NCBI RefSeq assembly: GCF_028863665.1
Contig: NZ_JARBFX010000003.1
Span: forward strand, 530,782-594,781
Source of the DNA: Aquabacter sediminis
GTDB taxonomy: Bacteria > Pseudomonadota > Alphaproteobacteria > Rhizobiales > Xanthobacteraceae
Length of the DNA stretch: 64,000 nt
Direction of reading: 5' to 3'
This document shows, piece by piece, positions 56,445-64,000 of this stretch. The position numbers were made by a program, and so were the translations under genes. Positions within the stretch are counted from its first letter, which is position 1, and every line of letters begins with the position of its first letter. Below the pieces are notes generated by a model, which saw only the letters and a program-made list of their open reading frames with translations, searched no databases and had not been told where the DNA came from.

Positions 56445-57299
56445 TCAGAAGCCGGCGGAGAGGCGGGCCATGTCCGCCTCAAGGGTGGGGGTGCGGGCGA
56501 ACATGGCGTCGATGAGCGCATCGGCGGCGGCGCCGGCATCCTTGCCGGCAAGCTCCACCAGTTCCGCCTTCTCGGCGCGGGCGCCGGGGGCGAAGACGCG
56601 CTTGACCACCGTGGGCGAACCGCGCAGGCCGCATTTGGCCATGTCCTCGATGCCCGCTTCCGCCGCGTTCCAGGTGACAATCTCGGCGCGGGCGGCGCGC
56701 AAGGCATCTTCCATGGAGCCGCGGCGCATCTCGTTGGTGGCTTCCAGCATGGTGATGAGGCACGGCAGGCGGGTTTTCAGCACCTGCACCCCGCCCTCGG
56801 CGCGCCGCTCGATGGTGATGGAGCGGCCGTCGAGGTCCAGCTCCGCGATCTTGGCCACATAGGTCAGCTGCAGCAGGTTCAGCCGCTTGGCGATGCCGGG
56901 ACCCACCTGGGCGGTGTCGCCGTCAATGGTCTGCTTGCCGGTGAAGACCACGTCCGGCGGGCCGAAGGTCTCGCCGATCTTCGCGATGGCGCTGGCCAGC
57001 GCGAACGAGGTGGCCAGCGTGTCCGAGCCGGCGAAGAAGCGGTCGGTGAGCAGCACCGCCCGGTCGGCGCCGAAGGTCAGCGCCTTGCGCAAGGAGTCGG
57101 AGGCCATGGGCGGGCCCATGGTGAGCACCGTCACCTCGCCCCCGAACTTGTCGCGCAGGCGGAGGGCTTCCTCCAGCGCGAACAGATCGTAGGGGTTGAT
57201 GATGGTCGGCACCCCCTGCCGCATGATCGTGTTGGTGACGGGATGGACCCGGATCTGGCCGGAGTCCGGAACCTGCTTGATGCAGACCACGATGTGCAT
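56445..57299 (-). CDS. fixA: Electron-transfer flavoprotein beta subunit FixA
   Basis: A 284-residue ETF-beta subunit carrying the bifurcating flavin with Fix[20 protein letters not shown] at the start, [16 protein letters not shown] and [17 protein letters not shown] are family signatures. It heads fixABCX and has its own -24/-12 promoter (57338-57352) and NifA site (57426-57441), so it should be expressed with nitrogenase. Confidence 0.97.
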   Translation of the reverse strand: MHIVVCIKQVPDSGQIRVHPVTNTIMRQGVPTIINPYDLFALEEALRLRDKFGGEVTVLTMGPPMASDSLRKALTFGADRAVLLTDRFFAGSDTLATSFALASAIAKIGETFGPPDVVFTGKQTIDGDTAQVGPGIAKRLNLLQLTYVAKIAELDLDGRSITIERRAEGGVQVLKTRLPCLITMLEATNEMRRGSMEDALRAARAEIVTWNAAEAGIEDMAKCGLRGSPTVVKRVFAPGARAEKAELVELAGKDAGAAADALIDAMFARTPTLEADMARLSAGF

Positions 57300-57337
57300 G
57301 GCGGCAACCTCGCTTTAAAAGCCTCTGCCCTCCTCTC

Positions 57338-57352
57338 GCATCACCCGTGCCA
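57338..57352 (-). promoter_or_regulatory. Sigma-54 (-24/-12) promoter of fixA
   Basis: Minus-strand TGGCACGGGTGATGC: GG and GC are 10 bases apart, and the TGGCACG half is a perfect match to the consensus; the -12 half is ATGC instead of TTGC. It lies 39-53 bases before the fixA ATG. Confidence 0.8.
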
Positions 57353-57425
57353 AATCCTCTGGAAGAAAATAATTTTGTATTTTCAATGCCTTGAAGAAAT
57401 GTACGAGAGGAGGGCAGGCGCAACC

Positions 57426-57441
57426 TGTCGGCTTTGCGACA
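57426..57441 (-). promoter_or_regulatory. NifA upstream activator site of fixA
   Basis: Minus-strand TGTCGCAAAGCCGACA, a TGT-N10-ACA site about 107 bases before the expected transcription start, in the gap after nifW. Confidence 0.8.
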
Positions 57442-57448
57442 GGCGGCG

Positions 57449-57820
57449 TCAGGAGCGCTCCACGCCCTGGAACAAGGCGGTGAGCGGAACGAACGCGCCC
57501 TTGGGCGCGGGGCGGGTGGGGTCGCGGTCCTTCAGCACCTTGAACACACGCTGCTCCAGCGGCGAGGAGGTGAGGAAGTCCCGATAGGCGCGCTCCAGCG
57601 TGTCGGCGCAGGCGGCGCGGATGGCCTCGTCGCTCATGCCGGCAAAGTCGGCGGAGGCCAGATGCTGGCCCATGCGCTTCAAGATGTGCAGGCGTGCCAC
57701 GTTCACGACACGCTTGTCGTAGGGCACGTCGAGGACGGAGAAGAAATCCTCCGCCGACGACAAGTGGCGCAATTGGATGAGAACCGACGAAACGGGAGCG
57801 GACGTGTCGGAAGCGGACAT
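57449..57820 (-). CDS. nifW: Nitrogenase-stabilising/protective protein NifW
   Basis: A 123-residue NifW protein, which helps the MoFe protein survive or mature in the presence of oxygen. LRHLSSAEDFFSVLDVPYD at about 18-36 and VVNVARLHILKRMGQ at about 39-53 are the family core. It follows cysE by 42 bases and ends 8 bases before the fixA activator site. Confidence 0.95.
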   Translation of the reverse strand: MSASDTSAPVSSVLIQLRHLSSAEDFFSVLDVPYDKRVVNVARLHILKRMGQHLASADFAGMSDEAIRAACADTLERAYRDFLTSSPLEQRVFKVLKDRDPTRPAPKGAFVPLTALFQGVERS

Positions 57821-57862
57821 TGGGACCTCCTCTTGTCGCCCTTGCGACGGGAATGGCTGGGT

Positions 57863-58642
57863 TCAGGCGGCGGGATCACCGGCGCAGGGATCGGCCTCGG
57901 GCCGGCCCCGGCGCTGGAGGTGGGCGAGCCGCGCCTCCAGGAATTCGATGCGGTCCAGCAGGGAGGCGATGGCCTCGCCCACCGGGTCGGGCATGAGATG
58001 GTGTTCAAGATCGATGCGGCCGTCGCCGAGCCGCCGACGCTCGGCCGTCGGCTTCACCGGGCGGCCGGGAATGCCCACCACGGTCATGCCGGGGGCCACA
58101 TCCTCGATCACCACCGAATTGGCGCCCACCCGCGCCCCGGCTCCCACCGTGATGGGGCCGAGGATCTTCGCGCCCGCCCCCACCAGCACCCCGTCCTTCA
58201 AGGTCGGATGGCGCTTGCCGGGGCTCCAGGAGGTGCCGCCCAGGGTCACGCCGTGATAGAGCGTCACGTCGTCCCCCACTTCCGCCGTCTCGCCGATCAC
58301 CACGCAGGCGCCGTGATCAATGAAGAAGCGCCGGCCGATGGTGGCGCCGGGATGGATGTCCGCATTGGTCAGAAAGCGCGCCAGCCAGGACAGGAAGCGG
58401 GCTGGAAACTTGAGCTTTCGCCGCCAGAGGCGATGGGCGATGCGGTGCCAGATGACCGCGTGCACGCCGGGATAGGTGAGCACGATCTCCAGCGTGTTGC
58501 GGGCGGCAGGATCGCGCCCCTTCACGCAGGCCACATCCTCGCGGACCAAGGCAAGAAGGCCGGGCACAGACGACGAGCTGGGGGACATGGGCGCGGCCAG
58601 GGGGATGGCGGGATGACGGCGGCGGGTGCCTCCCATGATCAT
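57863..58642 (-). CDS. cysE: Serine O-acetyltransferase (nif-linked)
   Basis: A 259-residue left-handed beta-helix acetyltransferase that makes O-acetylserine for cysteine. [16 protein letters not shown], then [18 protein letters not shown] and the hexapeptide repeats [20 protein letters not shown] carry the catalytic His/Asp pair. The ATG at 58642 has GAGGAGG upstream, inside the end of nifV, indicating coupled translation. In nif clusters this gene boosts cysteine supply for NifS. A housekeeping copy presumably exists elsewhere. Confidence 0.93.
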   Translation of the reverse strand: MIMGGTRRRHPAIPLAAPMSPSSSSVPGLLALVREDVACVKGRDPAARNTLEIVLTYPGVHAVIWHRIAHRLWRRKLKFPARFLSWLARFLTNADIHPGATIGRRFFIDHGACVVIGETAEVGDDVTLYHGVTLGGTSWSPGKRHPTLKDGVLVGAGAKILGPITVGAGARVGANSVVIEDVAPGMTVVGIPGRPVKPTAERRRLGDGRIDLEHHLMPDPVGEAIASLLDRIEFLEARLAHLQRRGRPEADPCAGDPAA

Positions 58643-58644
58643 GG

Positions 58645-59838
58645 TTAGGCCTCCTCGACGGCGATGCGGCGGCGGCGGAGCGCCTCCTGCGTGAAGCTGT
58701 CCTCGTAGAAGCGCCGCAGCACGTCCTGGGGCACCACCTGCTTGGTGCGGGTGGCGAAGTCGCGCACCCGCTTCAGGATGGCCTTGCCCCGCTCGGGGTC
58801 CACCTTCAGCCCTTCCAGCGCCAAAGCCCGCTCGATGGCGGCGAGGCCGGAATGCTTGCCCAGCACCACCGTGTGGTCGCGCCCCAGCATCTGCGGGTCG
58901 AGCGCCTCGTAGGTGCGCCGGTCCTTCAGAAGGCCGGAGACATGGATGCCGGATTCATGGGTGAACACATCCTCCCCCACCACCGCCTTGGCGCGGGGCA
59001 CGGGACGGCCGGCGGCCTGCGAGACGAGGGTAGCGAGGCCCTTGAGCGCCAGGGGATCGATGCCGGTCTCGCTGCGGCCGGTCTGGCGCAGCGCGATGGC
59101 CACCTCTTCCAGCGCCGCATTGCCGGCCCGCTCGCCGAGGCCCAGCACGGTGACGCTCACATGGCTCGCCCCGCCCATCACCGCCGCCAGCGCATTGGCG
59201 GTGGCAAGGCCGAGATCGTCATGGCCGTGGAATTCGATGTCGAGGTCGCATGCCTGGGCGATGCGCCCCACCAGCGCGCAGGTGGAGAAGGGATCGAGCA
59301 CGCCCAGCGTATCGGCGAGCCGCAGGCGAAAGGCGCCGGCTTCGGAGGCGATTCCGGCCACGGCCACCAGGAAGGCGGGATCGGCGCGGGAGGCATCCTC
59401 GCAGCCCACCGCCACCGCAAAGCCGAGCCGGCGGGCCAGATTTACCGTTTCGCCCACCTTGTCCAGCGCCCAGGCGCGGTCGCGGCCGAGCTTGCCGGCC
59501 AGCTGCCGGTCGGAGGTGGGAATGGAGAGGTTCACGCAGGTGACGCCCGCCGCCACCGCCGCCATCAGGTCTTCCTCGCCCATGCGGCACCACGCCATGA
59601 CGCGCAGCGGCAGCTTCAGGGAGGCGATGGAGCGGATGGTCTCGATTTCCTCGTCGCCCATGGCCGGTGTGCCGGCCTCGATCTCCGGCACGCCGGCAGC
59701 GGCCAGCGCCTCGGCGATGTCGAGCTTCTCCTTGCGGGTGAAGGCGACGCCGGGGGCCTGCTCACCGTCCCTGAGCGTGGTGTCGTTCAGGAATACGGTG
59801 CGGGGCGCAGGCGGGGGAAAGGGCGGCTTGGCGAGCAT
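58645..59838 (-). CDS. nifV: Homocitrate synthase
   Basis: A 397-residue enzyme condensing acetyl-CoA and 2-oxoglutarate to homocitrate, the organic ligand of FeMo-cofactor. [16 protein letters not shown] (about 18-33) holds the metal-binding Asp and catalytic Arg; the His pair is in [11 protein letters not shown], and [14 protein letters not shown] closes the site. The LeuA-type regulatory domain is absent, as in NifV. GGAGG precedes the ATG. Confidence 0.96.
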   Translation of the reverse strand: MLAKPPFPPPAPRTVFLNDTTLRDGEQAPGVAFTRKEKLDIAEALAAAGVPEIEAGTPAMGDEEIETIRSIASLKLPLRVMAWCRMGEEDLMAAVAAGVTCVNLSIPTSDRQLAGKLGRDRAWALDKVGETVNLARRLGFAVAVGCEDASRADPAFLVAVAGIASEAGAFRLRLADTLGVLDPFSTCALVGRIAQACDLDIEFHGHDDLGLATANALAAVMGGASHVSVTVLGLGERAGNAALEEVAIALRQTGRSETGIDPLALKGLATLVSQAAGRPVPRAKAVVGEDVFTHESGIHVSGLLKDRRTYEALDPQMLGRDHTVVLGKHSGLAAIERALALEGLKVDPERGKAILKRVRDFATRTKQVVPQDVLRRFYEDSFTQEALRRRRIAVEEA

Positions 59839-59873
59839 GGATCACCTCCGGGCGCGGATGGGCACCAAGGGGA

Positions 59874-59899
59874 CCGGAGCCGCAGGGGCGCGGCTCCGG
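59874..59899. terminator. Hairpin between nifS and nifV
   Basis: 10-bp perfect stem CCGGAGCCGC / GCGGCTCCGG, 6-base loop, 6 bases past the nifS stop. There is no T-run, so it may adjust relative transcript stability rather than end transcription. Confidence 0.45.
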
Positions 59900-59904
59900 C
59901 ACGA

Positions 59905-61110
59905 TCAGGCATAGACGGGCTTGAACTCCTGCGCCGGCGCGCCGGCCCCGTTCCAGAAAGGCGAGAGGGCGCGCAGCTTGTCGATGATGCCAGGCATCAC
60001 CTCCAGCACATGGTCCACTTCCTCCGGGCTGTTGTCGCGGGAGAGGGAGAAGCGGATGGCACCATGGGCCGCCGTATAGGGGATCCTCATGGCCCGCAGC
60101 ACATGGGAGGGCTCCAGCGAGCCCGAGGTGCAGGCCGAGCCCGAGGAGGCGGCGATGCCCTCCCGGTTCAGGAGCAGGAGGATGCCCTCCCCCTCGATGA
60201 ACTCGAAGGCGATGTTGGCGGTGTTGGGCAGGCGGTTGTCCGCATCCCCGGTCACGAAACAATTGGGGATGCGCTGGAGCAGGCCCTTTTCCAGCCGGTC
60301 GCGCAGTGCCCGCACGCGGCCATTCTCCTCGGCCATGTGCTCGGCGGCGAGCGCCGCGGCAACGCCGAGGCCCACGATGGAGGGCGTATTCTCGGTGCCC
60401 GCCCGCCGGCTGCGCTCCTGGTGCCCGCCCTTGATCTGCGGGCGGAAGCGCACGCCGCGCTTCACGTAGAGCGCGCCGATGCCCTTGGGGGCATGCAGCT
60501 TGTGGCCGGACAAGGAGAGCATGTCGATGGCGGTGGACTTCAGGTCCATGGGGATCTTGCCCACCGCCTGCACCGCGTCGGTATGGAACAGCGCGCCATG
60601 GGCTTTCGCCATCTGCGCCAGTTCCTCGACGGGGAAGAGCGTGCCCGTCTCGTTATTGGCCCACATGATGGAGACCACGGCGACCCGGTCGGAGAGCGCC
60701 TCCGCATAGGCGTCCATGTCGAGGCGGCCCTTTTCATCCACCGGGATGACATGGACCTTCACGCCCTTGTTCTTCTCCAGCCAGGAGCACAAGGAGAGGA
60801 CGGCGGGATGCTCCACCGCGCTGGTGATGACCTCGCGGCGGCGGGGGCTCGCCTCCAGGGCGGAGAGGATGGCGGCATTGTCGCTCTCGGTGCCGCCGGA
60901 GGTGAAGATCACCTCATGGTCGAACTCGGCGCCGAGCAGGGCCTGGAGCTTGCCGCGCGCCGCCTTCACCGCCCCGCCCACCTGCGAGCCGAAGGCATGC
61001 ATGGAGGAGGGATTGCCGAACTGCTCGGTGAAGAAGGGCAGCATGGCTTCGACCACGCGAGGATCGACGCGGGTGGTGGCGTTGTTGTCGAAATAGACCG
61101 GCTTCATCAT
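59905..61110 (-). CDS. nifS: Cysteine desulfurase NifS
   Basis: A 401-residue PLP enzyme that takes sulfur from cysteine for nitrogenase Fe-S clusters. PLP Lys in SLSGHKLHAPKGIGAL (about 203-218), FTSGGTESDN for cofactor binding and the catalytic Cys in ASSGSACTSGSLEPSH (about 325). It lies 10 bases after nifU, its scaffold partner. Confidence 0.97.
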   Translation of the reverse strand: MMKPVYFDNNATTRVDPRVVEAMLPFFTEQFGNPSSMHAFGSQVGGAVKAARGKLQALLGAEFDHEVIFTSGGTESDNAAILSALEASPRRREVITSAVEHPAVLSLCSWLEKNKGVKVHVIPVDEKGRLDMDAYAEALSDRVAVVSIMWANNETGTLFPVEELAQMAKAHGALFHTDAVQAVGKIPMDLKSTAIDMLSLSGHKLHAPKGIGALYVKRGVRFRPQIKGGHQERSRRAGTENTPSIVGLGVAAALAAEHMAEENGRVRALRDRLEKGLLQRIPNCFVTGDADNRLPNTANIAFEFIEGEGILLLLNREGIAASSGSACTSGSLEPSHVLRAMRIPYTAAHGAIRFSLSRDNSPEEVDHVLEVMPGIIDKLRALSPFWNGAGAPAQEFKPVYA

Positions 61111-61120
61111 CGCCTCCCGC

Positions 61121-62146
61121 TCACTTGACCGGCACGACGCGCAGCGGCATGCCCAGCTTCTCCATCAGGCGTTGCTGCACGCCGGATATGGTCACGGAGG
61201 CCATCTGGCAGCCGATGCAGGCGCCGGAGAGCTTCACGCTCACCGTGTTGCCGTCCACGTCCACCAGCTCGCAATCGCCGCCATCCTGCTGGAGATAGGG
61301 GCGCAATTCCTCGATGGCCTTGTCGATGAGCTTGATGCGCTGCACCTGGGTGAGCGGAGCCGGCGCGGAGGGCGGCGGCACCAGCGAGGCCAGCGGGCTC
61401 TGCTTGGGCGCGGTGGCCGAGAGCGGCACCTGAATGGGCTGGCCGGATGGCGCCGCCTTCTCCTTGGCGGGCTCCTTGTCCTTGCCGTTGCCGACGCGGG
61501 GCTTGCCCTTGAGGGCGCGCGGGTCCACCGAGCCGATGCGATAGGCGGCGGAGGCGGCGATGAGGCCCTCGGCCACCATGTCCGCATTCACGCGGGCGAG
61601 CACTTCCTCAATGGCCTCGAAGCAGGTGAGGCAACCGCCGCCGGCCTTGGTGTAGAAGGTCACCTGCTCGGGGGTGGTCAGCTTGTTGACCTTCACCGCC
61701 CGCTCGATGACGCCTTCGTCCACGCCGAAGCACTTGCAGACCAGCGCGCCTTCCTCGTGGTCGTCTTCCCAGGTCTCGCCTCGGAAGTTGGCCACCGCCG
61801 CCTGGAGGGCCTCATAGCCCATGACCGAGCAATGCATCTTCTCCGGCGGCAGGCCGCCGAGGAAGTCCGCAATGTCCTGGTTGGTCAGCGCCAGCGCCTC
61901 GTCCAGCGTCTTGCCGATGACGATCTCGGTGAGGGCGGAGGAAGAGGCGATGGCCGAGCCGCAGCCGAAGGTCTGGAAGCGGGCCTCGGTGATGACTTCC
62001 GTCTCCGGGTCCACCTTCAGCATGAGTTTCAGCGCGTCGCCGCAGGCGATGGCGCCCACTTCGCCCACCGCATTGGCGTCCGAAAGGAGGCCGGCATTCT
62101 TCGGGTTGAAGAAGTAGTCCTTGACCTTGTCCGTGTAATCCCACAT
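61121..62146 (-). CDS. nifU: Fe-S cluster scaffold NifU (three-domain)
   Basis: A 341-residue scaffold with all three NifU domains. IscU-like (1-125): Cys in [23 protein letters not shown] and [11 protein letters not shown]. Central [2Fe-2S] domain (about 135-190): [10 protein letters not shown], then [11 protein letters not shown]-terminal Nfu domain (about 265-341): [14 protein letters not shown] Lys/Pro/Ala-rich linker of about 70 residues joins the last two, longer than usual. Works with NifS. Confidence 0.97.
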   Translation of the reverse strand: MWDYTDKVKDYFFNPKNAGLLSDANAVGEVGAIACGDALKLMLKVDPETEVITEARFQTFGCGSAIASSSALTEIVIGKTLDEALALTNQDIADFLGGLPPEKMHCSVMGYEALQAAVANFRGETWEDDHEEGALVCKCFGVDEGVIERAVKVNKLTTPEQVTFYTKAGGGCLTCFEAIEEVLARVNADMVAEGLIAASAAYRIGSVDPRALKGKPRVGNGKDKEPAKEKAAPSGQPIQVPLSATAPKQSPLASLVPPPSAPAPLTQVQRIKLIDKAIEELRPYLQQDGGDCELVDVDGNTVSVKLSGACIGCQMASVTISGVQQRLMEKLGMPLRVVPVK

Positions 62147-62158
62147 GGCGCGCCCTCC

Positions 62159-62479
62159 TCAGCCGAAGGACTTGCCGCAGGCGCACTTGGACGCCGCGTT
62201 GGGATTTTCGAAGACGAAGCCGGAATTCTCCAGCGAGGTGACAAAATCCACCTTCATGCCGGAGACGAGGGGCTGGGAGCGGTCGTCGATGAACAGCTTC
62301 ACGCCGCCCTGCTCGATCACCACGTCGCCGTCGCGGGGCGCATTCTCGAGCCCCATCATGTATTTGAAGCCGGCGCAGCCGCCCGCTTCCACCATGATGC
62401 GCAGGCCCTCGGCCCCGTTCGAGGTCTGTGCCATGGCGGTCTTCACCGCGTTAACCGCATTGTCGGTGAGAATGATCAT
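62159..62479 (-). CDS. IscA/HesB-type Fe-S carrier of the nif cluster
   Basis: A 106-residue A-type carrier with the three conserved Cys: GGCAGFKYMM (about 35) and the CACGKSFG end (CxC). It precedes nifU by 12 bases and is the first gene after the sigma-54 promoter, as iscA(nif) often is. GAGGGG lies 10 bases before the ATG. Confidence 0.93.
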   Translation of the reverse strand: MIILTDNAVNAVKTAMAQTSNGAEGLRIMVEAGGCAGFKYMMGLENAPRDGDVVIEQGGVKLFIDDRSQPLVSGMKVDFVTSLENSGFVFENPNAASKCACGKSFG

Positions 62480-62522
62480 GTCGGTGGTCCCCTCGAAACC
62501 GGAAGGATCTGAGGAGGATCAC

Positions 62523-62537
62523 GCAAGCGCTGTGCCA
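62523..62537 (-). promoter_or_regulatory. Sigma-54 (-24/-12) promoter of the iscA-nifUSV-cysE-nifW operon
   Basis: Minus-strand TGGCACAGCGCTTGC, with the invariant GG and GC 10 bases apart and only one consensus mismatch; 44-58 bases before the iscA-like ATG. Confidence 0.88.
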
Positions 62538-62583
62538 CAGTCTCAAGTCATTACAATGTAAAGACTATCCCTTGGACGACAGC

Positions 62584-62599
62584 TGTCGCAAACGCGACA
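62584..62599 (-). promoter_or_regulatory. NifA upstream activator site of the nif operon
   Basis: Minus-strand TGTCGCGTTTGCGACA, TGT-N10-ACA and nearly a perfect palindrome, about 80 bases before the expected start point. The outer TGTCGC is shared with the fixA site. Confidence 0.85.
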
Positions 62600-62694
62600 A
62601 GACGAACACGGACATCCGACACGGCGGATTTGCGACAGGGGCGCATTCCTCTCGTTCCAAGGCATTCAGCGCCACAGGGCATGCTTTGCGCGAC

Positions 62695-62804
62695 CGTCAT
62701 GCCCGGGCTTGTCCCGGGCCTCCACGCCCACCCGCCGGGAGGAACAGGGCAAACGTGCTCCAGGCCGAACCCCGGAGATGGCCGGGACAAGCCCGGCCAT
62801 GACG
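62695..62804. repeat. Long inverted repeat of dispersed (REP/MITE-like) type
   Basis: Two outward arms, CGTCATGCCCGGGCTTGTCC (from 62695) and the near-complement ending GGCCGGGACAAGCCCGGCCA then TGACG (to 62804), enclose about 60 bases. From memory this arm sequence is common between genes in Hyphomicrobiales genomes. It lies between modD and the nif promoter. Confidence 0.65.
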
Positions 62805-62840
62805 GCTGCTCTTTATCAGAGGGAGGAAGGTCGATCGGCC

Positions 62841-63731
62841 CTACAGCGCCTCGATCACCACCTTCACGTCGGCGGGCTTGGCCCAATAGGGCGCGGAGGT
62901 GACCAGCAGGCCGGCGCCCGCCCGCACATAGGCGGCGGCATTGGTGGCGTTCACGCCGCCGGCGGCGGCCACCAGCGTGTGGAGCCCCCGCCGCTTCACC
63001 TCGGCCACCACCTCGGCCAGACCTTCCGGCGTCATCTTCTCGCATTGGAGAATGTCGGGAGCGGCTTCCAGCACGAGGCCCGCGGTCTCCAGGTCCGCCA
63101 CCTCCACCACCACCTTCTTCTCCGGCGCGGCGCGGCGCAGGGCGGAGAGCGCGGTCACGGGCTCGTCGAGAAAGACACGGTGCTCGGGGAAGACGAGAAG
63201 GGTTTCCGACAAACCCAGCCGATGGGCCTGCGCCCCGCCGGCACGGATGGCGGCCAGCATCAGCGCCTTGCTGCCGGGCAAGGTCTTGCGGGTGGTCACC
63301 ACGGCCGCGTGGGGGTCCACCGCGCGGGCGGCCTCCACGATGGCAGCCGTGGCGGTGGCGATGCCGGAGAGATATTCCACCAGCGTCTGCGACACCTTCC
63401 AGGCCTTGTGCAACGCCCCGGCCGGCCCCTGGGCGGAGAGGAGGTGGGCGCCCGCCTCCACCCGGTCGCCGCTCGCCACATGGCAGCGCGCTTCAGCGCC
63501 CGCGCGGGTGATGAGGTCGGCGGCCAGCTCGATGCCGCACACCACCGCGTCCGCCCGCATGGAAAAGCGCATGCCGCCGGGGGCCTGGGAAATGCCGAGC
63601 AGGGTGGTCGTCAGGTCGCCGGACGGCACGTCCTCGGCCAGGAGCTGGTCCACAAGCGCGTCGGTCCACCATCTCTCGGCCACGGCGCAATCTCCCGGTT
63701 CGCCCTCGCAGTGAATGAACATGGCATCCAT
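62841..63731 (-). CDS. modD: ModD-like protein (nicotinate-nucleotide pyrophosphorylase homologue)
   Basis: A 296-residue NadC-fold protein of the ModD subgroup, found with molybdenum transport or nif genes. LLAEDVPSGDLTTTLLGI at about 30-47, VEYLSGIATATAAIV, then TTRKTLPGSKALMLAAIRAG and HRLGLSETLLVF follow ModD rather than NadC; the phosphoribosyl-binding C-terminal GGVNATNAAAYVRAG is kept. The start is uncertain: ATG at 63731 is used, while ATG 63722 and a TTG at 63758 overlapping the upstream stop (TTGA) are possible. Its biochemical role in Mo metabolism is unproven. Confidence 0.75.
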   Translation of the reverse strand: MDAMFIHCEGEPGDCAVAERWWTDALVDQLLAEDVPSGDLTTTLLGISQAPGGMRFSMRADAVVCGIELAADLITRAGAEARCHVASGDRVEAGAHLLSAQGPAGALHKAWKVSQTLVEYLSGIATATAAIVEAARAVDPHAAVVTTRKTLPGSKALMLAAIRAGGAQAHRLGLSETLLVFPEHRVFLDEPVTALSALRRAAPEKKVVVEVADLETAGLVLEAAPDILQCEKMTPEGLAEVVAEVKRRGLHTLVAAAGGVNATNAAAYVRAGAGLLVTSAPYWAKPADVKVVIEAL

Positions 63732-63754
63732 GGGAGAAAGATGACACTCGCCGC

Positions 63755-64000
63755 TCAATGGGACGAGGCGGCCGGCACCTGGCCGGCTTCCATGGCATGG
63801 ACCAGGCGCACCGCATCCAGCGTCGCGGCCGCAATGGCGCGGGCGCGCGGGGCAAGGCCGGTCCAGCTGGGCGCCCCATCGAGGGAGGGGTCCATCTCGG
63901 CGATCTTCAGCCCTTCCGGCACATCGACGCCGCTGCGCACCAGGCCGCGCAGGCGGCCGGCGAGCGGGGCGGCGACCGGTGCGCCGCCGCAGGTGCCGAG
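63755..64000 (-). CDS. C-terminal end of a probable molybdenum-hydroxylase accessory protein (YqeB/EF2563-like)
   Basis: Eighty-one codons open to the window edge. The visible stretch APVAAPLAGRLRGLVRSGVD then VPEGLKIAEMDPSLD resembles the C-terminus of the YqeB/EF2563 family, which accompanies selenium-dependent molybdenum hydroxylases. Its stop overlaps the earliest modD start, so the two are probably co-transcribed. Identification is tentative because most of the protein lies outside. Confidence 0.45.
   Translation of the reverse strand, partial: LGTCGGAPVAAPLAGRLRGLVRSGVDVPEGLKIAEMDPSLDGAPSWTGLAPRARAIAAATLDAVRLVHAMEAGQVPAASSH

Larger units (their letters stand above)
62480..62840. other. 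Control region between modD and the nif operon
   Basis: 361 bases with no gene. It holds the -24/-12 promoter, the NifA site and a dispersed-type palindromic repeat, annotated separately, plus an unpaired TGTCGCAAATCCG half-site near 62625-62637. Confidence 0.6.

Noticed and set aside
1..64000. tRNA, rRNA, CRISPR arrays, insertion sequences or prophage genes
   Set aside because: No cloverleaf, direct-repeat array, transposase or phage structural gene could be recognised by eye; a dedicated search would be needed to exclude small RNAs.

Overview
The window is high-GC, densely coding DNA from an alphaproteobacterium. Its gene set points to the Hyphomicrobiales, most likely a free-living or plant-associated diazotroph of the Xanthobacteraceae (Xanthobacter/Azorhizobium type). 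The reasons are: the block pleC - glnE - two-component system - degP; GANTC (CcrM) sites; a B12-dependent ribonucleotide reductase; a formaldehyde-activating-enzyme homologue; and a chromosomal nif/fix cluster with NifA and sigma-54 sites. The genus is an inference; no rRNA or tRNA gene was recognised.

Layout. 1-6.8 kb: the end of hisG, an acyltransferase, pepN, a small secreted protein, a LysR regulator and a divergent Fae-like gene. 7-16.5 kb: pleC-type kinase, glnE, an OmpR/EnvZ-like pair and degP. 16.8-19 kb: a TctC-type binding protein and a DapA-superfamily lyase behind a twin LacI-type operator. 19.2-23.5 kb: cytochrome c maturation genes ccmI-ccmE-ccmF-ccmH. 23.6-27 kb: yidB, an atypical SDR, queE-queD and a VOC dioxygenase. 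27-30.2 kb: a lower-GC accessory patch with a PIN-like (DUF4935) gene, a degenerate copy of the mutL 5' end and an ExoZ/OafA-type acyltransferase, ending at intact mutL. 32.5-40.8 kb: nrdJ, a DUF2161 nuclease-fold protein, a TRIC channel, a GreA/B-like factor and an FUSC transporter.

40.8-46.5 kb is a catabolic-looking cluster: an arylmalonate decarboxylase/maleate isomerase-like enzyme and an ABC importer face a GntR regulator and an ATZ/TRZ-type amidohydrolase. 46.5-53.5 kb holds single genes: phytase-like esterase, CysZ-like membrane protein, FMN reductase, universal stress protein with an upstream Fnr/FixK box, MarC, sulfite oxidase-like protein and LLM flavin oxidoreductase.

53.6-64 kb is the nitrogen-fixation region, all on the minus strand: iscA(nif)-nifU-nifS-nifV-cysE-nifW, then fixA-fixB-fixC-fixX. 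Each block has its own TGT-N10-ACA NifA site and -24/-12 promoter. The first block supplies sulfur, Fe-S clusters, homocitrate and cysteine for nitrogenase assembly; FixABCX delivers low-potential electrons. Upstream lie modD and the end of a probable molybdenum-hydroxylase accessory gene, which suggests a link to molybdenum supply. Gene starts were set by visible ribosome-binding sites and by family N-termini.
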